Assembly: GCF_020921035.1 (NCBI RefSeq)
Contig: NC_063154.1
Location: 6,386,001 to 6,450,000, forward strand
DNA from: Rhodamnia argentea
Lineage: Eukaryota; Streptophyta; Magnoliopsida; Myrtales; Myrtaceae
Reading direction: 5' to 3'
Length of the DNA stretch: 64,000 nt
Each line of letters starts with the position of its first letter. The first letter of the stretch is position 1. The position numbers and the translations under genes were made by a program. The notes under the pieces were generated by a model. It did no database searches, had not been told where the DNA came from, and saw only the letters and a list, made by a program, of their open reading frames with translations. This document shows positions 23,520 to 35,856 of the stretch, piece by piece.

Positions 23520-25205
23520 GTTTTATAGTACTGATCGAAGGGCACGTGTGGCGCGTGCGAACCAGAGAGAGAGAGAAGTGGGGTGGAGGGAGGGCTCGAC
23601 TAATCTAAGAATCCAAGAAGATTTATTTTCGAATTTCGTTTGAACGGCCTTGATCAAATCACATGCAAATTAAAAAGTATTGCAAATTGATTTGTCCTTT
23701 CCTTTCTCAATTAGAAATTTTGACCTTATGACCTGGTACTCACTATTCAAGGAAAGAAAATCCGTGATTCGAGGGTAAATTCGGATACCAAATAAGTTTA
23801 GAATCTTCTAATGTATGTTTTGATTCAATTTTGAAAGAGAAAGAGAATTAAATTTTTTCCACAATTGCAAAAGATAGCCTTTTATAATACTAATCAAGGG
23901 CACGTATGGCGCCAGAGAGAGAGGGAGGGAGGGCTCGACTCGCGTAACGTGAGTATAGGAATCGCTCGGAATAATTTATTTTTACATTTCGTTTCAACTA
24001 CTTAATCAAGTTGTATACAAATTAGCAACATTATAAATGGGTTTGTCCACCTTCCTTAATTAGCAAGTTTGAATTTATGACGTGATGCCCACTATATCTT
24101 TTTTTGTTCGTATAATACCCACTATTGAGGGAAAGAAAATTCACGATTTGAGAGTAAGTTCGAGTTCAAAATAAATTTGGAGTCTCCACATTATGTCATG
24201 ATTAGAGCTTTGATTTAATTTCGAAAAATACATTTATAAAATGACAAGTTATTCCCACAATGGCAAAACATAGCTTTTCATAATGATCAAAGGGCACGTG
24301 TGGGGCATGCGAATCGCAGAGAGAGAAGGGGGAGGCTCGACCGATGTAATCCAAGTACAATGATTTCTTGAGAGAGTATATTTGGAATTCATTTGAATGA
24401 CCGCGATCAAATCGCATACAGATTACAAACATTGCAAGTGAGTTTATCGACCTTTTTTAATTAGCAATATGGAATTCACGACGTGGCACGTTCTATTTAG
24501 GGAAAGTAAATCATTTGAGAGTAAATTCGGTATGAAAGTATAGAGAAGAAGGGCTTTTTATAGTACTGATCAAGGGCAAGTGTGCGTGAGAGAAAGAGAG
24601 GGAGGGCTCGACTCATGTAATCCGAGTATAGGGATCACTTTTGAACGGGTTAATCAAGTCATATGCAAATTAGAAACATTACAAATGGGTTTGGCCACCT
24701 TCTAATTTTCAATTTGATTTTATGACGTGATACTTGCTATTTAGGGAAAGAAAATTCACGATTTAAGAGTAAATTCGAGTATGAAGTAAGTTTCGGATCT
24801 TCACATTATGTTATGATTAGAGCTTTGATTTAATTTTGAAGAAGACATTTACAAAATGCCGAGCTATTCTTGCATTTGCAAAAGAGAGCTTTTTATAATG
24901 GTCGAAGGGCATGTGTAGGGTGTGCGAATCGTAAAGATCATATATGAGTGCAAGGATTACGTGGGAGAATCTATCTTTGGATTTCGTTTGAACGGCCGTG
25001 ATCAAATTATTTTAAACGAGTTCATCCTCCTTTCTTAATTAGCAATTTGAAATTCACAATGCGATACACACTATTTAGAGAAAGTAAATCCATGATTTGA
25101 GAATAAAAAGTAAGTTTTGGATCTTCTTATTTATGTTTTGATTAAAGCTCTGACTTAATTTTGAAAAAGATATTTACAAAAAAAAAAAAAGACTTATTCC
25201 ACGGT
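23520..25205. repeat. Five-copy degenerate tandem array of a promoter-like unit
   Basis: Five related units begin near 23520, 23879, 24272, 24553 and 24889. Each has, in the same order: a TATA-like block (read on the minus strand) and gatcaagggcacgtgtgg or a variant; a GA-rich tract followed by ggctcgac; a block like tttcgtttgaacggcc...atcaa; cttaattagcaa; gacgtga; then aggaaagaaaattc. Units run about 280-390 bp with substitutions and gaps. The first unit carries the likely core promoter of the G3BP-like gene. Intact CACGTG survives in units 1 and 3; the others have cacgta, caagtg or catgtg. Confidence 0.75.
23521..23548 (-). promoter_or_regulatory. TATA box and G-box of the G3BP-like gene
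   Basis: On the minus strand a TATAAAA sequence sits at 23527-23521. A G-box (CACGTG, 23543-23548) lies about 20 bases further upstream. Distance to the presumed leader exon (about 23410-23490) fits a core promoter. This segment is the gene-proximal unit of the five-copy repeat array. Confidence 0.55.
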
Positions 25206-25279
25206 CAGTATTAAATGGTGCATATGTTCAATTTGACCTGTACGATGAACGTAGGAAAAGGCAAATAACATAAAAATAA

Positions 25280-25351
25280 AGCCCCCGGCGAGGATCGAAC
25301 TCGCGACCTTTCGCTTACGAAGCGAACGCACTACCACTATGCTACGGAGGC
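25280..25351 (-). tRNA. tRNA-Thr, anticodon CGU
   Basis: The minus strand folds into a full cloverleaf of 72 nt. The acceptor stem is GCCTCCG/CGGGGGC with one G-U pair, and the D arm is GCAT/GTGC. The anticodon stem is TTCGC/GCGAA with loop TTCGTAA, which gives anticodon CGT. The T arm is GCGAG/CTCGC with loop TTCGATC, and the discriminator base is T. Internal A and B boxes are therefore intact. A T-rich stretch containing TTTTT lies just downstream on the minus strand and can end Pol III transcription. No intron and no encoded CCA. Confidence 0.95.
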
Positions 25352-25468
25352 TTTTGTTTTTGAACTTCCAACTAAAGCTTACAAATACGAAAATAGAATT
25401 GCGAAGCTAAAAACCCAGGCCATCGCTCTGCGCCAAAACCTTCGCACCAAAGTCCTGTTGCGAGAGAG

Positions 25469-28400
25469 ATGTGCGGAATCGCGTTGATAGTATCTGGAAT
25501 TCATTTCGATCCAGCATGTTCCGCGCCTGAAACTCAGCCCGTAAGTCTTTCCCTCCTTCTCCTCTTTGGTTAGTTTTTGATTTGTGCATTCTTCGGTGTC
25601 GATTGGCCATTGGTCGTCGCCGCTGAACGCCGGTCACCGGTCGCCGTCGCGAAATCATCCCAAAGCGGCCGGTATTAGTCTGTGTTTATATGTGATGTCC
25701 TCGAGAAGGTAGAAATCGAGTCAATGTATTAGATTGATGGCTTTGATTGAGTTGGCCATGCCGTGTTTTCTGTCATAGAAGCTGAAAACAGCTGGTGACT
25801 GAGCCGGCGGGGCACTGTATTGAATTGGTGGTTGACCATTCGGAATACGATCCGTGATTTTCTACGGTTGACCGTTTGGAGTACGATTCTTGATTTTCTG
25901 CACAGCGTTGTCAACAAGCGCTCCAAGGACGCATGCCTGGCCTTGCTAAACGTAATATTGGGACTGATAAGGTAGTTGTGATTGAGTTGATGTGACGAAT
26001 TCACACATCACGGAGGAAAATAAAACAAGCAAAGAACTACTGTTTCCATTTCTAAATTGCGGGCATTGCAACCTCACCGGTGCCATTACAGCACCCTCGA
26101 GACATTTTCCAATTTTTGTGCTGTGTTCAATGCGGAGTTGAGGTTCATAGGCTTTGTGTTTGTGTGGTGCACCAGCTGGTTTTGCCTTAATACAAGAAAC
26201 AAGGACCACTTTTTCTTGTCCTCATGAGATGAGAGAAGCCAATTTAGTCCACCAATCTTAGTGGATCACTTGCTTGCATTGTGATATCCTGCTGGCCTAG
26301 TTGAAAATTGCAGGAGTTTGATCGGCATGAGTTGGAGCTGCATGCTCGGTACTGATGGATCATGTCTTAGCTCGTGTATGGTACCGTGGAAGATTTGAGA
26401 TTTTCATACTTTATTATTAGTGGGTGCCCTAGTGCCCTTGTCGATCATTATCTAAATAGCAATATTTTACTCTTGATATGTCCATGATGAATACAGTTTA
26501 ATGCCATGGCGGAGAAAAACTAGACTGACCAAAGTTACGTTATGTGTTTCATTTCCTATAAGTTGTTCTCAAGCTCAATAGATGCCCTTCCTTTTTTTTT
26601 TGGGGGGGATTTCATAGTTTTTCTCTCTGTTCACATTTCATTGACTGGTATGTAAATGGCCACCAGCTGCTGTTGTCTCTCGATGATCTTAAGGAAGCTC
26701 TTCGGAGGAGGGGACCTCATAGTCTGGGCAGTAAAAGGCTATTGCTTCATTCGAACAGTTCCAATTTAATCAACAAGCAAGAGATTGTTACTTCTATCGA
26801 AGAAGAGGTGACTATAGATACTGAAAACTCTTATTCAGCAAAGGAAATTTTTTCCAGTTCGTTTCAAAATGGAGAAAATCCTGTGGAGGACAAGACCTTC
26901 GGTATCCATTCATTTGTTGGAGAGCTGCTCTTTCTTGGTGCCACATTGCAACTTAGGGGAGTGAGTCCTATCGTTCAGCCATTGGTGGATAAATTCGGGA
27001 ATATCCTTGTTTACAATGGTGCGTCCATTTTAATGTGCATGGATATGATGCAGAGATTATCTCATGCATATTTAATTTCTTGTGATAATAGACGCAGAGA
27101 TTATCTCTGGGATGCTTTAAATGTTTTTGTGATGCATTCAGGTCAATGATGTGCTCAGTAGACCATGCTGCTAAATTGTTTCAGTGTTCTTTGTAAGATT
27201 TGTTGGTATGTTTTGCTTATGAATTGACATTATTAGTAGGTTTTTTTTACTTCTGTTGGTGGGTAGCTTGATGTTTCATGCATCTTGTACCAAAATTGGA
27301 TGTTATTCACTATTGCTCACCTGCACACTGCCAGTCACCATACCGGCGTCCCTGACTGGTCGCTACCTTTGTTCCTTGTTTGTTTTCACTAGTGCTATGG
27401 TCAACTGTAACCAATCATTTGTTTTCACTGGTATCAGTCACCACTAGGCAGCTGCCACCATCACCGGTTACTGGTGTCTTTGGTAGCCACTACTGTGGCT
27501 GGTCATCTATCACCACAGATCATTTTCTGAAAATTTTCAATAAGAACTTCTTGTAAACATGCCAATGCAAATGCTGGAAATGTTTTTTTTTCTAAGTCAA
27601 TTTTCACGAAAAAAGGGTCTTGCTGAAATCTCCTTTCAAGAGCAAAAGAGTTTTATTGCGACAAACGAAGCTTTAATGATAATGGACTCCTTACATTATC
27701 AACTGTGGAGTTGGTTGTCCAGAAGTTGTCTTTCAGTCCTGGGAGCTCTGTCGCTCTTCATCTCTGTGCACATTGTGTCTCCTTCTTATTGTCCTTTCCT
27801 TTTCCTTTTTGTGCTGATTGCCAAGCTAATATGTGGACCCTTCATAACTTAATCCATTCTATGTCTTGCTTCTGTGTTCTTTCTGGATGAGAACTTGTAA
27901 TGAATAAGCAGGTGAGATATTTGGAGGAATACCTGTGGGATGTGATGAAAATGATGCTGAAATTCTTTCGCAATATCTCGCAAGATGCTGCTTTGGTAGC
28001 TCTCATGGGGATAATTGTTCATGTTGCTGTTCTGGCAATGAGGAAGATTCTGTTCCAGATGTTCTTTCAAGAATAAAGGGTCCATGGGCTATCGTTTATT
28101 GGCAGGTAACTTTGCGTGGTAAGTTTCCACTTACGTTTTGTGAGCTTGTCCTTTATAATAGATGTTTTTACACTGTCGACCCTTCAACTGCCAAAAGCAT
28201 ACCGAGCTTTCCCTTTTATTTTGCAATATTACACAATATCTATGTTCTCTTTTAGGATTGTAAACTGTCTATTTTATTTTATTTTTTATGTTTGTAAAAG
28301 AGCTTTTGAAGATCTCCTCCTGTTACACATTGTGGTTTTGTTTGATGCATCAGAATAGTTCAAGAACCCTCTGGTTTGGTCGAGATGCATTTGGCAGACG

Positions 28401-31400
28401 GAGCCTCCTTGTGCATTGGCCAACTGAAAAAGACCCCCGATTTCTGCTTTCTTCTGTAGCACCTACTTTGGTTGAGCACAGTTCTGGTACATAATGCTTG
28501 TAGAGTTAAGCATCACCAATGGTCACGGATTATTTGTATGTGTCACCATTTTTCTTTGGTTAAGTTGTATCTTTCAGCTGCAGATTTGCAATTCGAAAAT
28601 GGAGTCAACCAGCAGAAATATTGGGAAGAGCTCACCTGTGGGATATATAGCGTGAAAATTGATGCTTCGATTTTGAATGGCTGTCTAATTGGTGATATCC
28701 GAAGTCATGAGTGGAATAATTCCATGGTTAAGAAACTGATTCACTGGGAAAGAACTCATGTTGAGCCTACTGCTGAAGAGCTATACTTGTCGCAAGGTAT
28801 GGTGAGAACCATGACATTGTACGAGCTTCTTTTGCATCATGCTATCTAAATCAAGCTAAAATGGCAGAAAACACCTTGATTGTCAATGTCAGTTTTGTGA
28901 TTGTAAATAGCGTTGAGAAATAATTTTCAACAATTCGTAGCAAAGTGAAAGTAGTTTTTTCTTTTCCTGTAATTCGGAAGTGAAAGTTATTTTTTATCCT
29001 CATCCATAAAAAGATACCAGCAAACTAGGGGTATTGTCTTGCTGAGGACCTCATATATATGTTCTCCCTTTAAATAGGGTTTGGGAAAGCCTCTCCATCA
29101 GTGCCCGCTGAGACAGTTCTGACTGCTCTGAGGGAATCTGTCCTGCGTCGGACTTGTCATAAATTTTTTCAGGTATCATTTGATTGAATTTGGTTGTTAA
29201 TTCGACATGTGAGATAAATATATTAAGCTGCCAAATTTATTGTTAGTTTCATGTATTATAGATGGCTTATTCTCTTATCTGTTGAATGGGTAAGTCTTTT
29301 TTCGGCAGAAGTTGACATCAGCTTTAGATCTTCTAGGATTTCATGATTTTGTTTTTCCAAAGACCTCCTTGAGCTTTGCAGAAGTTTTATTATTCTGAGT
29401 TTATCCTTGTATCATCATTCCCAACCTATTACTAAGCTATCGTTTCCATCTGCATGGTTTATTGGAGCAATTCTTTGAAATACTTCTGGGCAGCCCTGCC
29501 TTAAGTTAGTCTTCACTCTGGTTCTTTTCACTATAACCAGAGAGGATCCTTGTGTGGAAACTTATGCTAAGATCACACATGGAGCTTCTTTTTCTTTTTC
29601 CTTTTTCTGTCTCATATAACACTCACATTGTTTGGTCACTTTTGCTGATAAAATTTTTGCAATTTGAGACAGAGTACTGCATGCAATTTTAGAGAGCGAT
29701 TCTCTCCTGTGGCTGTTCTTTTCTCGGGCGGATTGGATTCCATGATAATAGCAGCAATTTTGGACCAGTGCATAGACCCTCGGTGTAAGTCTATTACAGT
29801 TCAATGTTGTACCCTTTGGTGGCTGAGGATGTGAAGCTTGGAACAGCATCACATGTTTCTGGCTCAATGCTCTCAGGATAGACCATGGGATAGAGGGATT
29901 CCCCCGCTCCAGTTATCACTTCTGTTTTTGTTCTGTTATTGTTTAGCTATTAGGTTTGTCAGTGGTCAACTTCTTACTTCCTTGTATTGACTCTCTGCTT
30001 AGGATTGGGTGGTTATCTAGTTTTATGTTAGTCCAAGATTATTGTGTTCTTTTTGTGGTCCTTTCTCTGGTTTATTTGGTGTTGAGAATATATTATTTCT
30101 ACCATTATTGGACGTTACCAAAAGCTTTTCTTTGCTTATAATGGCTAAAGACTGATGGAAGTCACATGGTAATTTAAGTGCTGCTGCCCACCTTTAGCAG
30201 GAAAAAATTTGCCAACAACAATTTTTTGCTACAAGATCAGATTATTTTTGCATTTGCTTATGTCTCAATTGTGCTTTTTACAAAGCTGCTGAGCGAGTTC
30301 TAGAACCTACTGTGGTACACTTCGGGAATTGCTTTTGAATCACTGACATGTCCACCAATAACATTTCTCTTGGCAGTTGACATTGATCTGCTTAACGTCA
30401 GCTTTGATGGTCCTTCTGCTCCGGATAGAATCTCTGCAAGAGCAGGAAAGAAGGAGCTGAGAAGAATTGCTCCATCAAGAAGGTAAGCACAAGCTTTCTA
30501 GAGGTAAAGATTCCTTTCTATACCTAGGTCAATTGGCTTGTCATAAGGCTGTGTCAGAAGACTGCTGCATAGCTAGAGAAAGGTACATACAGTTCTCTGA
30601 GAGTGTTTGTATATAAGCAAAAAAATGGATAATTTAGATACCTTACTTATCTATCTTCTGTAGGAGAAACACTTTGAATAGCATATATTGGTGAGACCAG
30701 CATCTCTTTCTTTTTATCTATTGTTCTGTAGGTGACTTTTGCAAACCCTAGTTTTTCATGAAATCTTGTCTTGAGCGATATTTAGTTTGTTCTCTCTTTG
30801 CTTTGTCCATTGTTCAAATATAGAAAAGTTGTGTTGCTTCTTTTAAAAAATATTTCTATGGTACAATTGCGAATTGTGGGGAAAACTATTTTTTCCACCT
30901 TAGAGGTACTTTTCCCTGAGAGAGTGGCGGTCATATGACTCACAAGTTACTTTTTTTTTTGGGGTCGAAACAAGTTACATAATTTCTCTCTTTTGTATTA
31001 GCTTGTGATTCTCTGTCTGGTCATTCAAAGATGAAACGTAATGTCATTTCTGGTCGCCTAGCTGGGAGTGGTTCTTCTTATGGCTGGATTGTGATAATGG
31101 CCTAACTGTGGCAGAATATATCCGAGATGTTGCTTAATTATTTGCCTCTGCATCTAGTGTTGTGTATACTCTTACAATCATATCTTCTTTGGTACTAAGC
31201 GGGCAGTCTTCTCAATAATCCAATGGCTAATTGAGTCTACTAACTGTGGCAATGTAAGGGCATTGAATTGATTTTTCTCCTTGATAAACAATTATTAATA
31301 TAGCTTCGTCAACGGACACAATCTGGTATACTAGACATGTTAGGTAGATCTTTTTTGTCCATATCATGTGTTGATTAAGGGATGAATTGTGTTTTAGTTT

Positions 31401-33982
31401 TGACATTTGCCATCTTTATGATGCTAATTGTTTGTGTGGAGGGTTATGATATCTGGAAAGTTAAATTACGTACTTCTTGATTGTTGTCAAGATAAAAGGC
31501 GCTAAAATTATATCCTATCAATCTGACTTGGAAAGATTTGACTGTTATTCTAGTATGGTTGGGCTTTCTAGACCTGAACTCTTAGTGGTATTGGAGTGCA
31601 GGTGGAGACTTGTTGAGATAGATGCTGACTTGTCAAACTTGAGCTCAGAAACGAAGCATGTTATGTCACTTATTCATCCTGCTAATACTTACATGGTACT
31701 GTTGTTAGACAGTTCTTATAGTATCTTTCTATTAATATGTGAAGGATGTAATTATCACATGACATAGACATCATACATTTTCCTATTTGTGAACATACAT
31801 TTACGGGTTAATTCTTCATGGATAATGTCACAAAAATTCTGCTTCTTCCTCAAAATTATCAAAATTCATGTACTGCTTCACCCAAGCGGAGTTAATTTTC
31901 ACCTCACATTGCAGGACTTGAATATTGGAATAGCTTTATGGCTGGCTGCTAGTGGTGATGGTTGGGTGTGTGAAGAAAGAGATAATGAAAATGACGAAGA
32001 TCTTCAACTTCATAATTACAGGAGCAATGCCAGAATCGTCCTCGTTGGTTCTGGTGCCGATGAGCAGTGTGCCGGCTATGGTAGACATAAAACAAAATAT
32101 AAACATGGAAGGTATTGCTTGAATAAATCATTCTTGCATCGGGTTAATCGTGCATTCATGATAGGTCTCTCTTTTGCATTCGCTTAGATCATTGCATGCT
32201 CTTGTGTTCAAATGTAGAAAATGGAATATGTGGGGTTTACTGACGATAATTACAAAGTGGCACATGCCATATCCGTACGTAAGCTTTTGCATTTCCTCAT
32301 CCAGGATTATGATGATAATGCCTGTCTTTGATTATAATAATCTGAACTCTTTGAAACGATTCGGTATCATCAGTTGGCTTGGGCTTGATGAGGAGATGAG
32401 ATTGGACATGCAGAGAATTTGGAAGAGGAACCTGGGGAGAGATGATAGGTGTATAGCTGATCATGGGAAAGAGGTGTGTATAAGCATATGTGTTGTCAGT
32501 TCCTCAATGAAATACCTAGTGTGATGATGATTCAACTCTATTCTAACAGGCAAGATTCCCTTTCTTGGATGAAGATGTCATAAAGGTTTTGCTTGATATT
32601 CCTTTGTGGGAAATTGCAGACCTTGAGCAACCAAGTGGTACTGGTGACAAGAAGATTTTGAGAGAGGTCAGTGTAATCTTTTCCATTGAACTTCTGTTTA
32701 TCTCGTTTTGAGTAGACATACAACAAAAGAATATAGTTCTTTGATGAGTTGGCAAAAACTGGGAAGGTACTTTCAATTACTGCTTTTGCTAGTGTATGCA
32801 GTTTGAATGCTTGAATAGTATCTTGGATTAGAGACGTGTTACTGAATTCGATAATTTTAGATTTCCCTCAACAGTAAATCCGCCTGATCTTGTTAGTGTA
32901 CCTACCCAGTCTGCAAAGAAGCTACTGCAAGCAAATAGTACATGTAGTTGTGGGCTAAGAACTTAGGAAGTAGGCTACAATTGCTGTTCAACAACGGGGA
33001 ATACCGTCTATGGAGCAGCCTGGAACAAAGCAGTTGGAAGTTTTGATCCAATTGATTCCTATCCCATTAATTTAGCTGCATGTTCTTCCTTCCTATTGTT
33101 GCTTCCATCTTTTTTCTAAAATTAGGACTATTTTCTTTTTTTCTTCTAGCATCAAGTCTATTTACTTTGGTACCTTGTGCACTTCAACTATCTTCCCAAT
33201 ATGTAATGGCTTATTTTGCATTATAATCGCAGTTTTTTATTTGGTCACGTTTCATACCGCAATGACATGCCATTTTTTTTGTTTCTCTTTCTGAAGGTTG
33301 CAAGGTTGCTTGGTCTACATGAAGCATCAGCTCTACCTAAAAGAGCAATTCAGGTTTGCACTTTTATTGGGTCATTCATTTGTTCTTATGTGGAATTGGG
33401 ATGTGAGCTCTGTGGCGATTTACTATGCTTTTTCTTGAGAAAGCAATTTCTTATTTTCAGTATCTTCTTAAGTTTATTTATGGAAGCATTCTTTAGGATA
33501 GGGTCAAGGGTTACATCTAAGTCTCTTCATATCCAGTTTATGTGCTAGCAGTGCATCTGGTTCCCCACTATGAATAACGCCGCCACATTCATCATTATAT
33601 GTCCTTACATAGTCACAGTATAATGCTCATCTAGCGATTCGCATTTGTACCTCTCCCGCTTCATCTTTCACATCACTTTGTACTTGTCATTTTCCTTGAT
33701 GAATGCTGAGGCAAGACTTCAAGCTCGAATATATGAAACTTTGGAACAATCGTTACGTTGAAATGACAGTGTCCAGTTTCCACGATAGCACCTCTTTAAT
33801 CTGCTATTTGCAGTAATTTACTACATCTGATATAGAAAAATCGAACAGACGTTAACATATCAATGTTTTACTGTTTAAAGTTCGGTTCAAGAATCGCAAG
33901 GGAATCAAACCGGAAGAACTTTGGAAGTAACCGCGCAGCAAACCAAGCGTCTGCAGGAAGCGTGGTGATTCACATGCCTTAG
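25469..33982 (+). CDS. Asparagine synthetase domain-containing protein 1-like (ASNSD1-like)
   Basis: Fourteen exons join in phase: 25469-25540, 26667-27018, 27912-28105, 28354-28486, 28578-28796, 29078-29172, 29673-29784, 30377-30482, 31602-31695, 31915-32111, 32374-32473, 32550-32666, 33297-33353 and 33881-33982, giving 649 residues. The protein starts MCGIALIV, so Cys2 would be the N-terminal nucleophile of a class II glutamine amidotransferase domain. The C-terminal half is an asparagine-synthase-type ATP pyrophosphatase, with a PP-loop SGGLDS at about 373-378 and VLVGSGADEQCAGYGRHKT near 502-520, then a conserved [20 protein letters not shown] segment across exons 11-12. The family is conserved from animals to plants, but its physiological substrate is not established. 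It is distinct from true asparagine synthetases (shorter, ASN1-3 type). The start codon lies about 118 bp from the 5' end of a divergent tRNA gene. Confidence 0.9.
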
Positions 33983-35856
33983 GAACTGAGTTTTGAGGAA
34001 ATACCAAAATCGTCGTAGTCTTCCTCCCGTGGTACTGGTTGCTTCAACATGCCCCTTGGTTTCGACAGTATCAGTATCTGGTCCAGGATCCAGCTCAAGT
34101 ATTCATTTCTGCTCGTTGGATAGTTTTTGCTGTTCGAAGAGCAGCATATATCTCCTTCCCCAGCACGAAGTTATCAAAGAGCAGTTTTGGGTGATTGATT
34201 TGGCTACATATACTCAAACTAGTTGCTTTTGTTGACCTTCTGGGTTGATTTTTTTTTCTCTGGGTGGGCTTAGGTAGGCTGGAAACCTACTGAGAGTATC
34301 GTTCGAGATCAGAAATGTTAAAGAAAGAACAAGATGTTTCTTATCTAGGCAAGCCTTTTAATCTAGTGCTAACTTCACAAGACCTCTTATTTAAGATTTA
34401 TGTGCTGCTTGACATTAATAACCTTTTATTTTTGTTGCTGCTTGTTGGATTTACAGTAACTCTCCTCAGCAGGAAAGAATTTCAAGTATTTCCATGTATG
34501 CATATCCATATGCCTGCTATTGCTGCATTTCTCATGATCACTAATCCAGGAATTCAAAATTCCAATCAAGGCCGTGTTTGTTTGAGTGAAAGAATTTTTC
34601 GCCAATTAGCTTTTTTCGTATTTTCACACGTTTGATTTGTTGAAAAAAGGGGAAAATCCTTTACTGTCAAAGAAAATATGCATATTCGAAGTTAGAAAAA
34701 TGAATTCTCTAACTTGAAAAGGGGACAGTATTTTTCTTTAAAATGATTTCTTGAGAATTATGTTCTTTTATCGCAATGCTTTTTTAAAATAAATATTCTC
34801 ATGAAAATTATTTTTAAGGAAAATGTCAGTTTTCATTTGTTTTCTGCTTTAGAGAAAATGTTTTCCTTCTTGCTAGAAATGTAAGTCTTTTCCTCTCAAC
34901 AAACTTGTTTTAGTCTATGGAAAACGTTTTTTGTAGATCGATTAATTTTTAGTAATTCAAACATCGAAAAGTCAGAAAATAGTTTTTCAGAAAAAGTTTC
35001 ATTCAAACAATTGAATCCTTAATTTTGTTATAAAATTCGGTTCACGTTGATCTTTTGAGAAAATAAAACGTTCCCATCAAGATCAATTGATGCACATGCC
35101 ATAAGATAGGTTTATGTTTTGAAGATGGTTTGATTGATTATGACTAAATTGATAAAATTAAAAAACGTAAGAATAAATTGGCATCTGCATAATGGTAAAT
35201 TTTTCCTGCACCATGTATATCTTTGATTACAAATGGTTTATGCATCCTTTGCTGACGGTTGGGTCTCTTGCATGAAGGGTTGAAGCATTCGAACCATCGA
35301 GGGTGAAATTGAGAATGGGTGATCATGAGAATAAGGAGGCTGCGAATCCAACATCGCTTATAAAACTTTAGTATTTGTTTTATGGAAAGTTCTTGTCATT
35401 CAATTTTAGAGGAAGCAAACGATTTTGTGGTGTTTGTTTGTGCTGGAAAACAATTTAAGAAAATTATTTGATTTCGGTTTATTATTCATTATATGTCAAC
35501 TTTAACTACACAAATCGCATTTGGTGGGTTCAATTTCCTTGATTTATTCTGTAATCCATTAAGATTATAATTGGGAATGCAGAAGGACATGAGATTTTAA
35601 CGAAGTGAATTCAGAAAATGGTCGGGGAAGATCTATGGAGAAAAAGATAAAAAAAAGTCGATGAGTGATATCGAGAGCCGAGAAATTGAGACCGAGGAAA
35701 ATCCCACCGCTCGCTCGAAAAGTTCCTGCCTTTTCTCGAGAAAATGTGAAAATTTGCCCCGAGGGAAATTTTTTCTAGCAGAACGTATAAACCCTGAATC
35801 CCACTTGAAGTCCCTTGGGTCGCCCACACGCGCGCGCAAACGCAGGGGACTAAAGA
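33983..35856. other. Intergenic region between ASNSD1-like and CDC48B genes
   Basis: Holds the ASNSD1-like 3' UTR on the left and the CDC48B promoter and leader on the right. No gene is recognised. A palindromic repeat lies at about 34571-35015 (listed separately). The open frames at 35611-35891 overlap the CDC48B leader and show no known motif. Confidence 0.5.
34571..35015. mobile_element. Palindromic MITE-like element, larger member
   Basis: The sequence starts gtgtttgtttgagtgaaaga and ends near gtttcattcaaacaattgaat, so the arms are imperfect inverted repeats. The interior holds several gaaaatnttttcc-type blocks, as in the elements at 16410 and 54327. Non-coding; borders approximate. Confidence 0.4.
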
